A stretch of DNA of 64,000 nucleotides from Bilabrum cf. latius. Taxonomy: Eukaryota; Bigyra: Bicosoecida; Bigyra; Bicosoecida. The notes under the pieces were generated by a model. It ran no database searches. It saw nothing but the letters and a program-made list of their open reading frames with translations, and had not been told where the DNA came from. Shown piece after piece: positions 35,948 through 47,330 of the stretch. A program made the translations under genes and the position numbers. Within the stretch, counting starts at the first letter, position 1; every line of letters starts with the position of its first letter. The stretch covers positions 62,001-126,000 of the forward strand of contig OZ237775.1 in NCBI GenBank assembly GCA_965178125.1, given 5' to 3'.

Positions 35948-36473
35948 TGGCAACTTGAGGTCGTTGCCTTGCCGTTTGCTCGTTCCTGGTTGATTGACAT
36001 GTACTGATGCATAGTGACAAGTTAAAACTGTAACCTTGGAGAAGTTTAGCAGAATCAGAGTGCGCCACCTCGCTCTCTTGTCGCGTACAGCTGTATAGCA
36101 GCGTCCGAGTTTTATGTGATTGCCGATCCTTTCGATGACGGCATCCGAGCAACATCTTGTGGATAGGCGCACCCGAGGTGCACCACCCTGTGGCATTGTC
36201 CACCGCTGGCGTGTGCAGATGCCAGTGGGCGTCACGCCGGCGGTGTGACTCCGAGGACTCGGCGAGGAGTCCGAAATTCGCCGAACGTTCTCTTTGCACC
36301 ACAGAATTGCACGGATCGGCATTCAAAGCAAAGATCGCTGGACAAAACCCGCCAGGGTCAAGAATCCGTCATTCACAGTCAGTACTAGAATACAGTGGGC
36401 GCTTCATCTAGCTTTCTATTCTACCCTACTGCGAATGCCAAAAGGGAAAACTGCAACTGACCTGCTGAATTCG
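35948..36473. other. Spacer between STRA6-like copies 1 and 2
   Basis: 526 bp. The last ~140 bp (from 36331) are the repeated upstream block of the array. Short frames only; no separate gene supported. Confidence 0.6.
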
Positions 36474-39400
36474 ATGCAGAAGCCTGCACTGTTTGGAGCT
36501 ACCCCTGGCTTCTTCTCGGAGCAAGCGGGTATTGTGCCTGACACTTGGTAGGAAGGACCATGGGAGGCTAACGTGGAGATACCAGAAAACGGTAGAGCTG
36601 GCGTTGACTTGTGTGGGGTGTGTGGCCGCGATGGGTGCTGCAATTTCTGCTGGAACACTCGAGTCCCCTGCTGCGGCTCGTTCTCGTTTGGAAGATGCTT
36701 TCGAGGCTGCAGGTCTTGCGTAGTGCTTGATTTCGTCTTCAACGGGCACGAGTCGAGGGCGCTTGCCGTGGCTGTCTGCTTCCATTTCGTGTTCATGCAG
36801 CTGCTGGATATCGTCGCAGACCAGGGTCTCTTCTGCCGGGAGGCAATTGGCCACCTACCATTAACGACCTTCCACCTGCAAACAGCAGCATTCTTCGCTC
36901 TCATCGTGCAAGCCACTAGCAATTCCCTCTGGGCCCACCCACGCCTGCTGTGGAGCGGCGTGGGGCTGCTGTTCGCCTACCTCGGTGTGCGCGAATGGAT
37001 CCGCATCGAGGCCAGCTACTGCTACGGTGGCCCGCTGGTGATGAAGAAACACCCCGTCCAGGTGACGTTGGGTACCCTGACTCTGTGCTCCTGGCTGGCA
37101 GTGGGCCTCCTCACCCTCACAGCAGCTGTGAGGACTCTCGTGATGGCCCTGGACGACTCGTGCATGGGTAGAACCGGGCTGCTGGCATCGCGGAGGTACC
37201 ACGCAGCGGTTGCGGGGGAGCGGCTCCGCAGCTGGAGGCGCGGGTATGTGCCCACGCTGTGCTGCGACTGCAACTGCGGGTGTCCGGGCGGCGACGCCAT
37301 CACTGAGGGACCAAGGGAGCGCGAGGACGAGGACAAGAACAAGTCGGGGAGCGGCGGGCCGCGGGTGCCGGCAGATGTCGGTTCTTGTCTTTCCATCAAC
37401 AGCGAGGGTGGCAGCATGGATATCCCCAGCGGCCTGGTGAATGTGAGCGTGCCCATGTCATGCTGGGAGCGGACCGTCACCGTGGTGGACAGCGAGGGGT
37501 GGAGGTGCGCTCGGCCCGGGCCGCTGGACCGCTGTCTCCCCGCCCGGCTCGGTGTGGCCGTAGGCGCAACGATTTTCGCGGCCGTGCTGCTGGGCGTGCT
37601 TCCGCTTGTGTACGAGTTCGCCATCATGGAGGGACTGAACAAGAGACTCGAGCAGATCGCCGATGCCGTGGCCAGCCAGTTTCTTCCCGTGGGCATGGAT
37701 GATTCCGGGTCCATGATGGGACAGACGGGATATGACAATGACGCCGGATCGGGAGATGGAGGGGGAGGGAACGACGTGTTGCTGCAGCTGGTGCACATGG
37801 CCATCCTGGAGCTCCAGGGCATCAATAGGGGGCTGGCCACCAGCCTGTCGGTGGGCGGGATCATGGGCATGGTGGTGGGCATCGGGCTGCAGGTGTGGGC
37901 GTGCATGCGGTGGGCAGATGCTGTGCGTGGCCTGCTGCTCCGTGGGTATTGCGATGAGAGCCACAAGGCTGTGCTGAAGGAGAGGAATGCCCTGGAGCTT
38001 GGGCACTACAGGGCCGAGAGGGTGCCTGGTGGCTCTGCAGGCCAAGGTGGCTGCTAGTCCGAAGGATCGAGCCATAGGGTCCATGGGACCATGAAGGAGC
38101 GGCCAGGTGCATCGGCTGCTATCCCTGCCCCGGTGCCAGGTCCTCGCCCTCCCTCCAGCGTCAGTGTGGTGGGGCACGATGCCAAGAGTGCAGCCTCACA
38201 AGAGAGCGGGGATCCTCCCAGGGAACACAGCGAGGTGGACCTGGAGATGGGCCCGCGCACGAATATGCAGGACCCACACGAGCTCAACAGAGCGCACCGG
38301 GTGGCAGCGGCAGGGGTAGTGGCCGAGGCAGCGGCATCAGAAGAACGCGCTGCTTCGCTGCGGCAGAGACAGGGCCCGGGTGACGATCGTGCCAGTGGAC
38401 CAGGGAGTGAGGTGGGGGTGGGGCGGCTGGCACGCGGTCTGGCTGATGATAATGACGATGACGATCAAGTAGACAGCGAGGGGTTCTGGGCGGCAATCCA
38501 GCCGTGGTGCAAGGGGGCCGGTGACTGTGTGCTGGGCGCGGGGCAGGGTGTGCTTGGGTCATGTGGCGCGGGGTGCTACAGGTGCCTGTGGGGCTGCTGC
38601 TGCTGCTTCGTGTGCTGCCGACTGCTGCTGCCCCCGGTGGACGAGGACTATGTGTCTTGGGGCAAGGCGGACGAGGCCTCGCGGACGTGGGTGCGGTGGA
38701 GGGGGAAGGTGCTGGAGGGCAGGGCCAGCATTCAGCAGATGACGAGAGAGGAGGACCAAGGAGATGGTGGGGACGATGGGGAGGTGCGCGTGCGGTCCTG
38801 GCTGGGCACAGAGGAGGAGAGGAGGGCGAGGCTGCTGGTGGGGCAGTAGTAGGATCTTGAGGAGGATGCTGATACCGTACAAGATGCAGTGGGGGCTGGT
38901 GCGGGGGGAGGCAAAGGAAGCACTGGTGGGGCAGCTGCTCGTGCCGCTGAGTCGGACAGTCATGTGACCTTTGTGGTACCTCGCGCGTGGGACAGGGACC
39001 ATCTGCTGCTGCTGTGCGGGTGCTGCTGCTGCGTGGACTACGCGCGCCGGGACTGCGTGGAGCTCGGGTGCACCTGCGTGGACAGGCCAAGGAACAGCGA
39101 GGGGGCAATGACCAGGGAACACGCCGAGATCGGGAGCAGGAAGCAGGTGCTCGAAGCAGCTGGTCGCATGGGACAGCACGCTCTTCCGTGGGAGTCCTCG
39201 AGTGGCGAGTGCAGTGGTGGGCAGGTGTCCGGCACTGCGGGAAGGAGCTGGATGCCGCTGCTGTCAGGAAGCAGCAAGGCCAAGCAGAGGCGGGAGAACG
39301 GCAAAGGAAGCGTGGACGGAGGGACCAAGGAAGGGGCCGCGAGGCCAGACGTCGGGGTCGACGTGGAGGTGGCGGTGAAGCGCGTGGTGCTGCCTTCTGG

Positions 39401-39908
39401 CCTACTGGGGGATGTGCCTCTTGACGCGTACGACTACCACCTGGCCACGTCACTGGTGTCCGCTCACGTGGCGTCCAACCTGATTGCCATGGGTGCGGTG
39501 ATGATCGTGGTAGCAGCTCTCGTGTTCCCCTTCGTGTATGTGAGGACGCGCGCGTCAACGTTCCGGTGGCTGTTCGGGGTAATCGTGGTGGGGGTGACAA
39601 ACTGGATCGTGAGGAAGTGCATCTTCCGGGCATGGCTCGTGATGCCCCTGCGACTGAGGAACACAAGGGCATTCCTGCTCCTGGAGGGGATGTACTCAAT
39701 CACTGCGGGCGTACTGGCGGGTCTCGTGAGCGGGTGCCTGCGGATGGCTCAGGTGGTGATGTGGAGGATCATATAGAGTGCGAGGCTGGACGTGCCGCAG
39801 CTGCCGGGGCCACTTCGCACAGCAGATGGAGGTTTCTCAGCATATGCCGCTGCTATGCGTCTACGCATGTACCGTAATGTGCACCTGCTCGACCACGGGC
39901 TGGGCTGA
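36474..39908 (+). CDS. STRA6/RBP-receptor-like multipass membrane protein, copy 2
   Basis: 1144 aa, intact when TAG is read as an amino acid. It has the same TAG positions as copy 1: after DTW near the start, after GQGGC (38055-38057), the doublet after LLVGQ, and at 39774-39776 before SARLDVPQLPG. The helices and Cys-rich loops are as in copy 1. Differences cluster in an extracellular- or loop-like stretch (MGQTGYDNDAGSGDGGGG versus an Asp/Ser run in copy 1) and in the segment around FHFVFMQLLDIVADQGLFC. The mosaic of identical and divergent blocks suggests gene conversion. It shares the upstream repeat block with the others. Confidence 0.75.
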
Positions 39909-40010
39909 TGGACCACCAGTGATGGCAGCTGGCGTTCTTTGCTTGACGGCGCAGTTTGTGTTTGATTGGTCCATCCGGTCAATTATGCCCACTCGTTGCC
40001 GATGAGGCCA

Positions 40011-40072
40011 GCGGTTTTAATCTCCTGAAGTTCAACAGGCCAGCGGTTTTAATCTTCTTCTTGAAATTCAAC
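40011..40072. repeat. Direct repeat of a GCGGTTTTAATC motif
   Basis: Two adjacent versions at 40011 and 40042, the second reading GCGGTTTTAATCTTCTTCTT. A third near-identical version is at 44251-44282 after copy 3. None follows copy 1. Confidence 0.75.
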
Positions 40073-40332
40073 AAGGAATTGTGGCCAGCTGCCGAAAGTA
40101 AGATTTTTTGAGGGGTTAAAATGGCACGTTTCAGAGCAGCCTGGCGGTGGCAACAGGTAAGGGGGCGCGGTGCAGCTGGGAGCAGCGAGTTTCCATCAGT
40201 GCCGTATGTCAGAGCGAGTTGACGGCCGATAATATCGCAAATACAAGATGAAGAAATCGTACCCCTCCAGCTGCAGCAACTCAATTAAACCAGTATCGCC
40301 ACGCTACTACCGCCGGCGAACTGGCTTTTAGG

Positions 40333-40348
40333 CTAACCCTAACCCTAA
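40333..40348. repeat. Short telomere-type CCCTAA run
   Basis: CTAACCCTAACCCTAA, about 2.7 units of CCCTAA (the TTAGGG type), interstitial between STRA6-like copies 2 and 3. Confidence 0.7.
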
Positions 40349-40864
40349 GGCTGGAGGGGCACTCCGTGGTGGGTCTGGACCGCGCATTATGCCGGGCCCA
40401 CGCAGTATGCCTGTGTGTCTACGGATATCCGAAATAAAGGCTCCGGGACTGCTGCGAAGGAGGGCTTGAAGGCGACAAAGGGAGGTCCCAACATCAGGGC
40501 CGGTATATGGGGGGCCTTTGGTCTGAAAGGGTCGGGGGTCTTGTAGTCCTCTTATGAGGGCTCCTACCGCTGCAGGTGATCACCTGAGATATGGTGCATC
40601 TGTGGCGGGTTCGGTAACTTAACCCAACAATGTATTTCTGTTTTTCTGTATTTCTGGCTCTCGTCATCATTGACCTAAACTACCGGAAACGAGTGTCACG
40701 TGGACCTTGCTCGTTTGGCAATGAATTGAAAAGATCGCTGGACAAAACCCGCCAGGGTCAAGAATCCGTCATTCACAATCAACACTAGAGCGCCTCATCT
40801 AGCTTTCTATTCTACCCTACTGCGAATACCAAAAAGGAAAACTGCAACTGACCTGCTGAATTCG

Positions 40865-43800
40865 ATGCAGAAGCCTGCACTGTTTGGAGCGACTCCTGGA
40901 TTCTTCTCGGAGCAAGCGGGTATTGTGCCTGACACTTGGTAGGAAGGACCATGGGAGGCTAACGTGGAGATACCAGAAAACGGTAGAGCTGGCGTTGACT
41001 TGTGCGGAGTATGTGGCCGCGATGGGTGCTGCAATTGCTGCTGGAACACTCGAGTCCCCTGCTGCGGCTCGTTCTCGTTTGGAAGATGCTTTCGAGGCTG
41101 CAGGTCTTGCGTAGTGCTTGATTTCGTCTTCAACGGGCACGAGTCGAGGGCGCTTGCCGTGGCTGTCTGCTTCCATTTCGTGTTCATGCAGCTGCTGGAT
41201 ATCGTCGCAGACCAGGGTCTCTTCTGCCGGGAGGCAATTGGCCACCTACCATTAACGACCTTCCACCTGCAAACAGCAGCATTCTTCGCTCTCATCGTGC
41301 AAGCCACTAGCAATTCCCTCTGGGCCCACCCACGCCTGCTGTGGAGCGGCGTGGGGCTGCTGTTCGCCTACCTCGGTGTGCGCGAATGGATCCGCATCGA
41401 GGCCAGCTACTGCTACGGTGGCCCGCTGGTGATGAAGAAACACCCCGTCCAGGTGACGTTGGGTACCCTGACTCTGTGCTCCTGGCTGGCAGTGGGCCTC
41501 CTCACCCTCACAGCAGCTGTGAGGACTCTCGTGATGGCCCTGGACGACTCGTGCATGGGTGGAAAAGGACTGCTGGCATCGCGGAGGTACCACGCAGCGG
41601 TTGCGGGGGAGCGGCTCCGCAGCTGGAGGCGCGGGTATGTGCCCACGCTGTGCTGCGACTGCAACTGCGGGTGTCCGGGCGGCGACGCCATCACTGAGGG
41701 ACCAAGGGAGCGCGAGGACGAGGACAAGAACAAGTCGGGGAGCGGCGCCGTGGGTGCCGGCCGATGTCGGTTCCTCTCTTTCCATCAACAGCGAGGGCGG
41801 CAGCATGGATATCCCCAGCGGCCTGGTGAATGTGAGCGTGCCCATGTCATGCTGGGAGCGGACCGTCACTGTGGTGGACAGCGAGGGGTGGAGGTGCGCT
41901 CGGCCAGGGCCGCTGGACCGCTGTATCCCCGCCCGGCTCGGTGTGGCCGTAGGCGCAACGATTTTCGCGGCCGTGCTGCTGGGCGTGCTTCCGCTTGTGT
42001 ACGAGTTCGCCATCATGGAGGGACTGAACAAGAGACTCGAGCAGATCGCCGATGCCGTGGCCAGCCAGTTTCTTCCTGTGGCCAACCAGATTCTTCCTGT
42101 AGCTAGCCAGTTTCTTCCCGTGGGCATGGATGATTCCGGGTCCATAATGGGACAGACGGAATATGACGTTGATATAGGAAGAGGGCCCGACGTGTTGCTG
42201 CAGCTGGTGCACATGGCCATCCTGGAGCTCCAGGGCATCAACAGAGGGCTGGCCACCAGCCTGTCGGTGGGCGGGATCATGGGCATGGTGGTGGGCATCG
42301 GGCTGCAGGTGTGGGCGTGCATGCGGTGGGCAGATGCTGTGCGTGGCCTACTGCTCCGTGGGTATTGCGATGAGAGCCACAAGGCTGTGCTGAAAGAGCG
42401 GGATGCCCTGGAGCTTGGGCACTACCGGGCTGAGAGGGTGCCTGGTGGCTCTGCAGGCCAAGGTGGCTGCTAGTCCGAAGGATCGAGCCATAGGGTCCAT
42501 GGGACAGCGATGGAGCGGCATGGTGCATCGGCTGCTGTCCCTGCCCCGGTGCCAGGTCCTCGCCCTCCCTCCAGCGTCAGTGTGGTGGGGCACGATGCCA
42601 AGAGTGCAGCCTCACAAGAGAGCGGGGATCCTCCCAGGGAACACAGCGAGGTAGACCTGGAGATGGGCGCGCGCACAAATATGCAGGACCCACACGAGCT
42701 CAACAGAGCGCACCGGGTGGCAGCAGAAGGGGAAGCCGTAGGGGCAGCGGCATCAGAAGAACGCGCTGCTTCGCTGCGGCAGAGACAGGGTCCGGGTGAC
42801 GATCGTGCCAGTGGACCAGGGAGTGAGGTGGGGGTGGGGCGGCTGGCACGCGGTCTGGCTGGTGACGGTGATGAAGACGATCAAGTAGACAGCGAGGGGT
42901 TCTGGGCGGCAATCCAGCCGTGGTGCAAGGGGGCCGGTGACTGTGTGCTGGGCGCGGGGCAGGGTGTGCTTGGGTCATGTGGCGCGGGGTGCTACAGGTG
43001 CCTGTGGGGCTGCTGCTGCTGCTTCGTGTGCTGCCGACTGCTGCTGCCCCCGGTGGACGAGGACTATGTGTCTTGGGGCAAGGCGGACGAGGCCTCGCGG
43101 GCGTGGGTGCGGTGGAGGGGGAAGGTGCTGGAGGGCAGGGCCAGCATGCGAGAGGTGGTTGGTGCGGAGGGAGGCAAAGGAAGCACTGGTGGGGCAGCTG
43201 CTCCTGCAGTCGCTACTGCTCGTACAGCCGCTGAGTCGGACAGTCATGTGACCTTTGTGGTGCCTCGCGCGTGGGACAGGGACCATCCGCTGCTGCTGTG
43301 CGGGTGCTGCTGCTGCGTGGACTACGCGCGCCGGGACTGCGTGGAGCTCGGGTGCACCTGCGTGGACAGGCCAAGGAACAGCGAGGGGGCAATGACCAGG
43401 GAACACGCCGAGATCGGGAGCAGGAAGCAGGTGCTCGAAGCAGCTGGTCGCATGGGACAGCACGCTCTTCCGTGGGAGTCCTCGAGTGACGACGAGTGCA
43501 GTGGTGGGCAGGTGTCCGGCACTGCGGGAAGGAGCTGGATGCCGCTGCTGTCAGGAAGCAGCAAGGCCAAGCAGAGGCGGGAGAACGGCAAAGGAAACAT
43601 GGACGGAGGGACCAAGGAAGGGGCCGCGGGGCCAGACGTCGGGGTCGACGTGGAGGTGGCGGTGAAGCGCGTGGTGCTGCCTTCTGGCCTACTGGGGGAT
43701 GTGCCTCTTGACGCGTACGACTACCACCTGGCCACGTCACTGGTGTCCGCTCACGTGGCGTCCAACCTGATTGCCATGGGTGCGGTGATGATCGTGGTGG

Positions 43801-44195
43801 CAGCTCTCGTGTTCCCCTTCGTGTATGTGAGGACGCGCGCGTCAACGTTCCGGTGGCTGTTCGGGGTGATCGTTGTGGGAGTGACAAACTGGATCGTGAG
43901 GAAGTGCATCTTCCGGGCATGGCTCGTGATGCCCCTGCGACTGAGGAACACAAGGGCATTCCTGCTCCTGGAGGGGATGTACTCAATCACTGCGGGCGTA
44001 CTGGCGGGTCTCGTGAGCGGGTGCCTGCGGATGGCTCAGGTGGTGATGTGGAGGATCATATAGAGTGCGAGGTTGGACGTGCCGCAGCTGCCGGGGCCAC
44101 TTCGCAGAGCTGACAGGGGTTTCTCAGCATATGCCGCTGCTATGCGTCTGCGCATGTACCGTAATGTGCACCTGCTCGACCACGGGCTTGGTTGA
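40865..44195 (+). pseudogene. STRA6-like copy 3, frameshifted
   Basis: Same architecture as copies 1 and 2, but near 41745-41752 it is 2 bp shorter (CGCCGT where copy 2 has CGGGCCGC), so the frame from ATG 40865 is lost after KNKSGSG. Homology resumes in the next frame (VPADVGSSLSINSEG) and runs to the TGA at 44193-44195, with TAGs at 42471-42473 and 44061-44063 as in the other copies. It also has a tandem insertion giving a repeated (N/S)Q-(I/F)LPV segment near 42060-42120. About 60 codons around the acidic loop are missing, including the TAG doublet. Either a young pseudogene or a sequencing/assembly error in a GC run; the rest of the reading frame is intact, which leaves both open. Confidence 0.65.
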
Positions 44196-44250
44196 TAGCC
44201 GTGAGCTAGTGATGGGTCCTGCCTAAAGTCCGGGCAGCCGGTACGAGCTG

Positions 44251-44282
44251 GCGGTTTTAATCTTCTTCTTGAAAGTTCAACA
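44251..44282. repeat. GCGGTTTTAATC repeat after copy 3
   Basis: Near-identical to the repeat at 40042-40072 (one extra G). It marks matching 3' flanks of copies 2 and 3. Confidence 0.75.
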
Positions 44283-44402
44283 CGCTGGACTAGACCTCTA
44301 GTGTAGTTAGGCCAAGGCGAGCTGGCGGTCGCAACCACCTTGACCTTCGTCCGGCGCTTCTACCAACCAAGTTGCAGACCCTCAGGGATATACCCTGGTG
44401 AT

Positions 44403-47099
44403 ATGTTTGTCCATGCAGTAGTTGCTATAAGTGTGTGCGTTGCTGGTGCATCCGCGCTCCTACCTTGGTACAATACATCAATCCCAGTCCGAGATCGAGT
44501 TTAGCTGCTTGTGAACGCGTCAACATCCGAAGAGTAGATCCAAATGATCACCTCTCGATCCCCAGCAATAACAAGATTGAATGTGAGCAGGTTCACGTGG
44601 AATTCGGAGTGCATGCACGGCCTGTGGGCGGACGGAAGGCCGGGATATCCGCAGGCGACCGTGTTTCCAGTCGCGCTCTCAACCGCTGCAACTTTTGACC
44701 GCGATCTCGTGAGCAACATATCGCACGCGGTTGCGATGGAGGGCAGAGCGCTCTGGAACAACGGGAGCCAGCAGTTCACGAGCTGCTACGCGCCCAACAT
44801 CAATCTAGTGCGTTCACCGCGTTGGGGCCGCAGCCTCGAGACCTACGGGGAGGACCCGGTGCTGACCGGCAGCATGGGCGCATCGTGGATCCAGGGCGAG
44901 CAGAACCTTGCCCAGCTCCCACCATTCACCGTGCCCTCCTCCAGCGAGGCCGACGATGGCACTGGTTTCATCGTCTCTGCCTCTGTGCTCAAGCACTGGG
45001 CGGGCTACTCGTTCGAGCAGGCAGACGGGGTCAACAGGTACGACTTCAACGCGGAGATATCGGCGTACGACTGGGAGCACACGTATCAGGCCGCTTGGGT
45101 TCCGGCGGTGCAGGACGGCAGGCCCGCAGGTGTCATGTGCGCCTATGTCGCGGTCAACGGGACACCATCGTGCATGAGCAGCGTACTGCTGGACGAGCAG
45201 CTGAGAGGGGACAAGGACCAGGGAGGATCAGGTGCACTGCACGCAGGTGCAGATGCAACGGGGAATGGCCTGGGTCACGATGGCTTCGTGATTTCGGACG
45301 GGGATGCGGTGGAGCTCAACCTGCTGGGCCACGGGGCCGGCACTGACCTGGCTGACGTGGTGGGCAAGGGCATCGCGGCTGGGTGCGACATGAATTCGGG
45401 CTACTCGTACTTGCAGCAAGCGGGAGAGGCCCTCAGGAGGGGCCTCTTCACGCAAGACAGGCTCAGGCAAGCAGCATTCAGGGCCACGCTGCCTCGGTTC
45501 AGGCTAGGAGAGTTCGATCCCCCCGCCAGTCTGCCCACCGCCAACATCACCACGGACGTGATCGGCAGCCCTGCGCACCTGCAGCTGGCGAGGGAAGCAG
45601 CCATGAGGGGGGCAGTGCTGCTCAAGAACCAGCCCCCTTCTGCCCCTGTGGTCGATTCCACTGGGGCGAGTGGAGCGGGCGCCCACTCAGCTGCGTCTCC
45701 GTTGCTGCCACTGACGTCATTCGCGGACATGCGGCGGGTCGTGATTGCGGGCCCTCTGGCCGACAATGCCAAGGCCACGCTGGGGAGCTACTACACTGAG
45801 CCCGTGGGTGGCTTCGAGGGCGTGCAGACTGTCAAGAAGGCGCTGGAGGCAGCGGCAGCAGCGGCGGCAGAACGTGCTGGGAAACAAGGAGATTCCAGGG
45901 CACAAGGAAACGGTCCGTCGATCACGTACATCGAGACCGGCTCCGTGGTTGCCACCGAGGTCCGCGGCGTGGAGCAGGCCGTGTGGGCCGCCAACGGCAA
46001 CGACACGGGAGTCCCTGCCGACCTGATCGTGATGGTGCTAGGCACGTCCTCGGTGCAACCGAACCAGTCCGCGTCTAATCCCGAGCTGGTGGCTCCTATG
46101 ACGGAGCAGGAGAAGCTGGACAGGGAGCCATGGGAGATGGGCCTCCCCGGGCGGCAGATGCACCTGCTCAAGGCGATGGCCCGCAGGACGACCGCCCCGA
46201 TCGCGATTGTACTCGTGCACGGTTCCTCCCTGGACCTGTCCTGGGCCATGGACTCGCCCAGAGTCAGTGCCATTCTCGCGGGCTGGTACCCGGGGCAAGA
46301 AGGAGGTGCAGCACTCGTGGACCTGCTGCTGGGCAAGGGGGGGGCCTCCCCACAGGGCAAGCTGCCCGTGAGCTTCCTATACCAGAACTACACGCTACTG
46401 GAAGACTACTTCTCCATGGACATGCGGGCCTATCCCGGGCGCACACACCGGTATCTGCAGGTGAAGCCGCTGTTCCCCTTCGGGTTTGGGCTCTCATACG
46501 GCTCTCCCATCCAGTACGCGAGCCCCCTGCGAATTGAGAGTGATGCCGCCGATGGTGATGGGGCGGCGGGGACGCAGCTGGTGCTAGCGGGGGCAACGGA
46601 CTCACCGAGAGTGATACTGTCCGTCCGGAATCAGAATCAGGGGCCCAGCCGAGACGAGTCCGTGCTGGTGTTTGCTAGGTGTGTTGTGCAGCAGCAGCAG
46701 CTAGGCGGCGGGGTGCAGGCCCCCCGTGCGCTGGTTGGCTTCGACGTGGCGCGGGGGCTGGGGCCGGGGGAGGAGAGGGAGATATCCGTTGGGCTCGATG
46801 GGCGAGCGGTGCGTCGGTTGGTGCGGGAGTGCAGTGCAGCTGCAGCCCTGGGTAGAGGTGGGGGCAGTGCAGCAGCGGTTGCGGGAGGTGTGCGCGGGTC
46901 CGGTGTGGATGCAATGCACGGCAATGGGCGGCTTGTATTTTGGACGCGGCGGGGTGACTGCGACTCGGAGTGCGTTTGGAGGGTGGATCGAGGGGTCGGG
47001 GAGGGGTAGGGGCAGGGTGGGGTGAGTTCTGGGTGGGAGGTGGACGTGCAGGCGGGGAGAGCGCTTGCGATAGGTCCATTGGAGGTGCGTGCGCTCTAA
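44403..47099 (+). CDS. Secreted GH3 beta-xylosidase/beta-glucosidase
   Basis: Family 3 glycoside hydrolase releasing terminal sugars from oligosaccharides. 898 aa. Signal peptide MFVHAVVAISVCVAGASA, then the family N-terminus LPWYNTSIPVRDRV, with TAG inside it, and TSEE-TAG-IQMI, where homologues read LTLEEKIxQM. Nucleophile Asp about residue 299 in GFVISDGDAVEL. The C-terminal (alpha/beta) and FnIII-like domains follow (GWYPGQEGGAALVDLLLG, LFPFGFGLSYG). TAG at 47007-47009 is followed by 29 more codons to TAA. The SDGDAV form is closer to the xylosidase-type than the glucosidase-type members; substrate is inferred. The signal peptide and start are lost if translation is begun at the later ATG 44544. 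Confidence 0.92.
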
Positions 47100-47330
47100 G
47101 TTACTATGGTCAGTGGGCTCGGCTGGCATTGTGCTTGTGTTGTGCCCAAGGCACGAAGGTGCACGACATTGTCCTGTCGTTGCGATTTTGTGCTGGTTTG
47201 GTACTGTTCACGCAAGGATATCCCAAGCGTTCGATACAACTTCAAAAGGTACTCAGCATTTATTTCTGGTTCTGGATCAGTGCAGCCTGAGTTAGCTTTG
47301 CTTTGACCTGAGGTACTCGAAGGTGCAGTG

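Larger units (their letters stand above)
39909..40864. other. Spacer between copies 2 and 3, with foreign-looking insert
   Basis: 956 bp. It holds two GCGGTTTTAATC direct repeats (40011 and 40042), a CCCTAA run (40333-40348) and a region around 40350-40650 without coding character. The repeated upstream block starts at 40731. The stretch 40100-40730 has no counterpart between copies 1 and 2. No gene supported. Confidence 0.6.
32357..44195 (+). repeat. Tandem array of three ~3.5-kb gene units
   Basis: Units begin at 32357, 36331 and 40731 and end with the genes at 35947, 39908 and 44195. Long stretches are nearly identical across all three. Copies 2 and 3 agree more closely at their N-termini (ENGRAGVDLCGVCGRDG) than either does with copy 1. 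The intervals between units are unrelated in sequence, and only the coding units and ~140 bp upstream are conserved. Confidence 0.9.

Noticed and set aside
40100-40730. Transposable element in the spacer between copies 2 and 3
   Set aside because: The sequence looks foreign to the array, but I found no reverse transcriptase, transposase, terminal repeats or target-site duplication.
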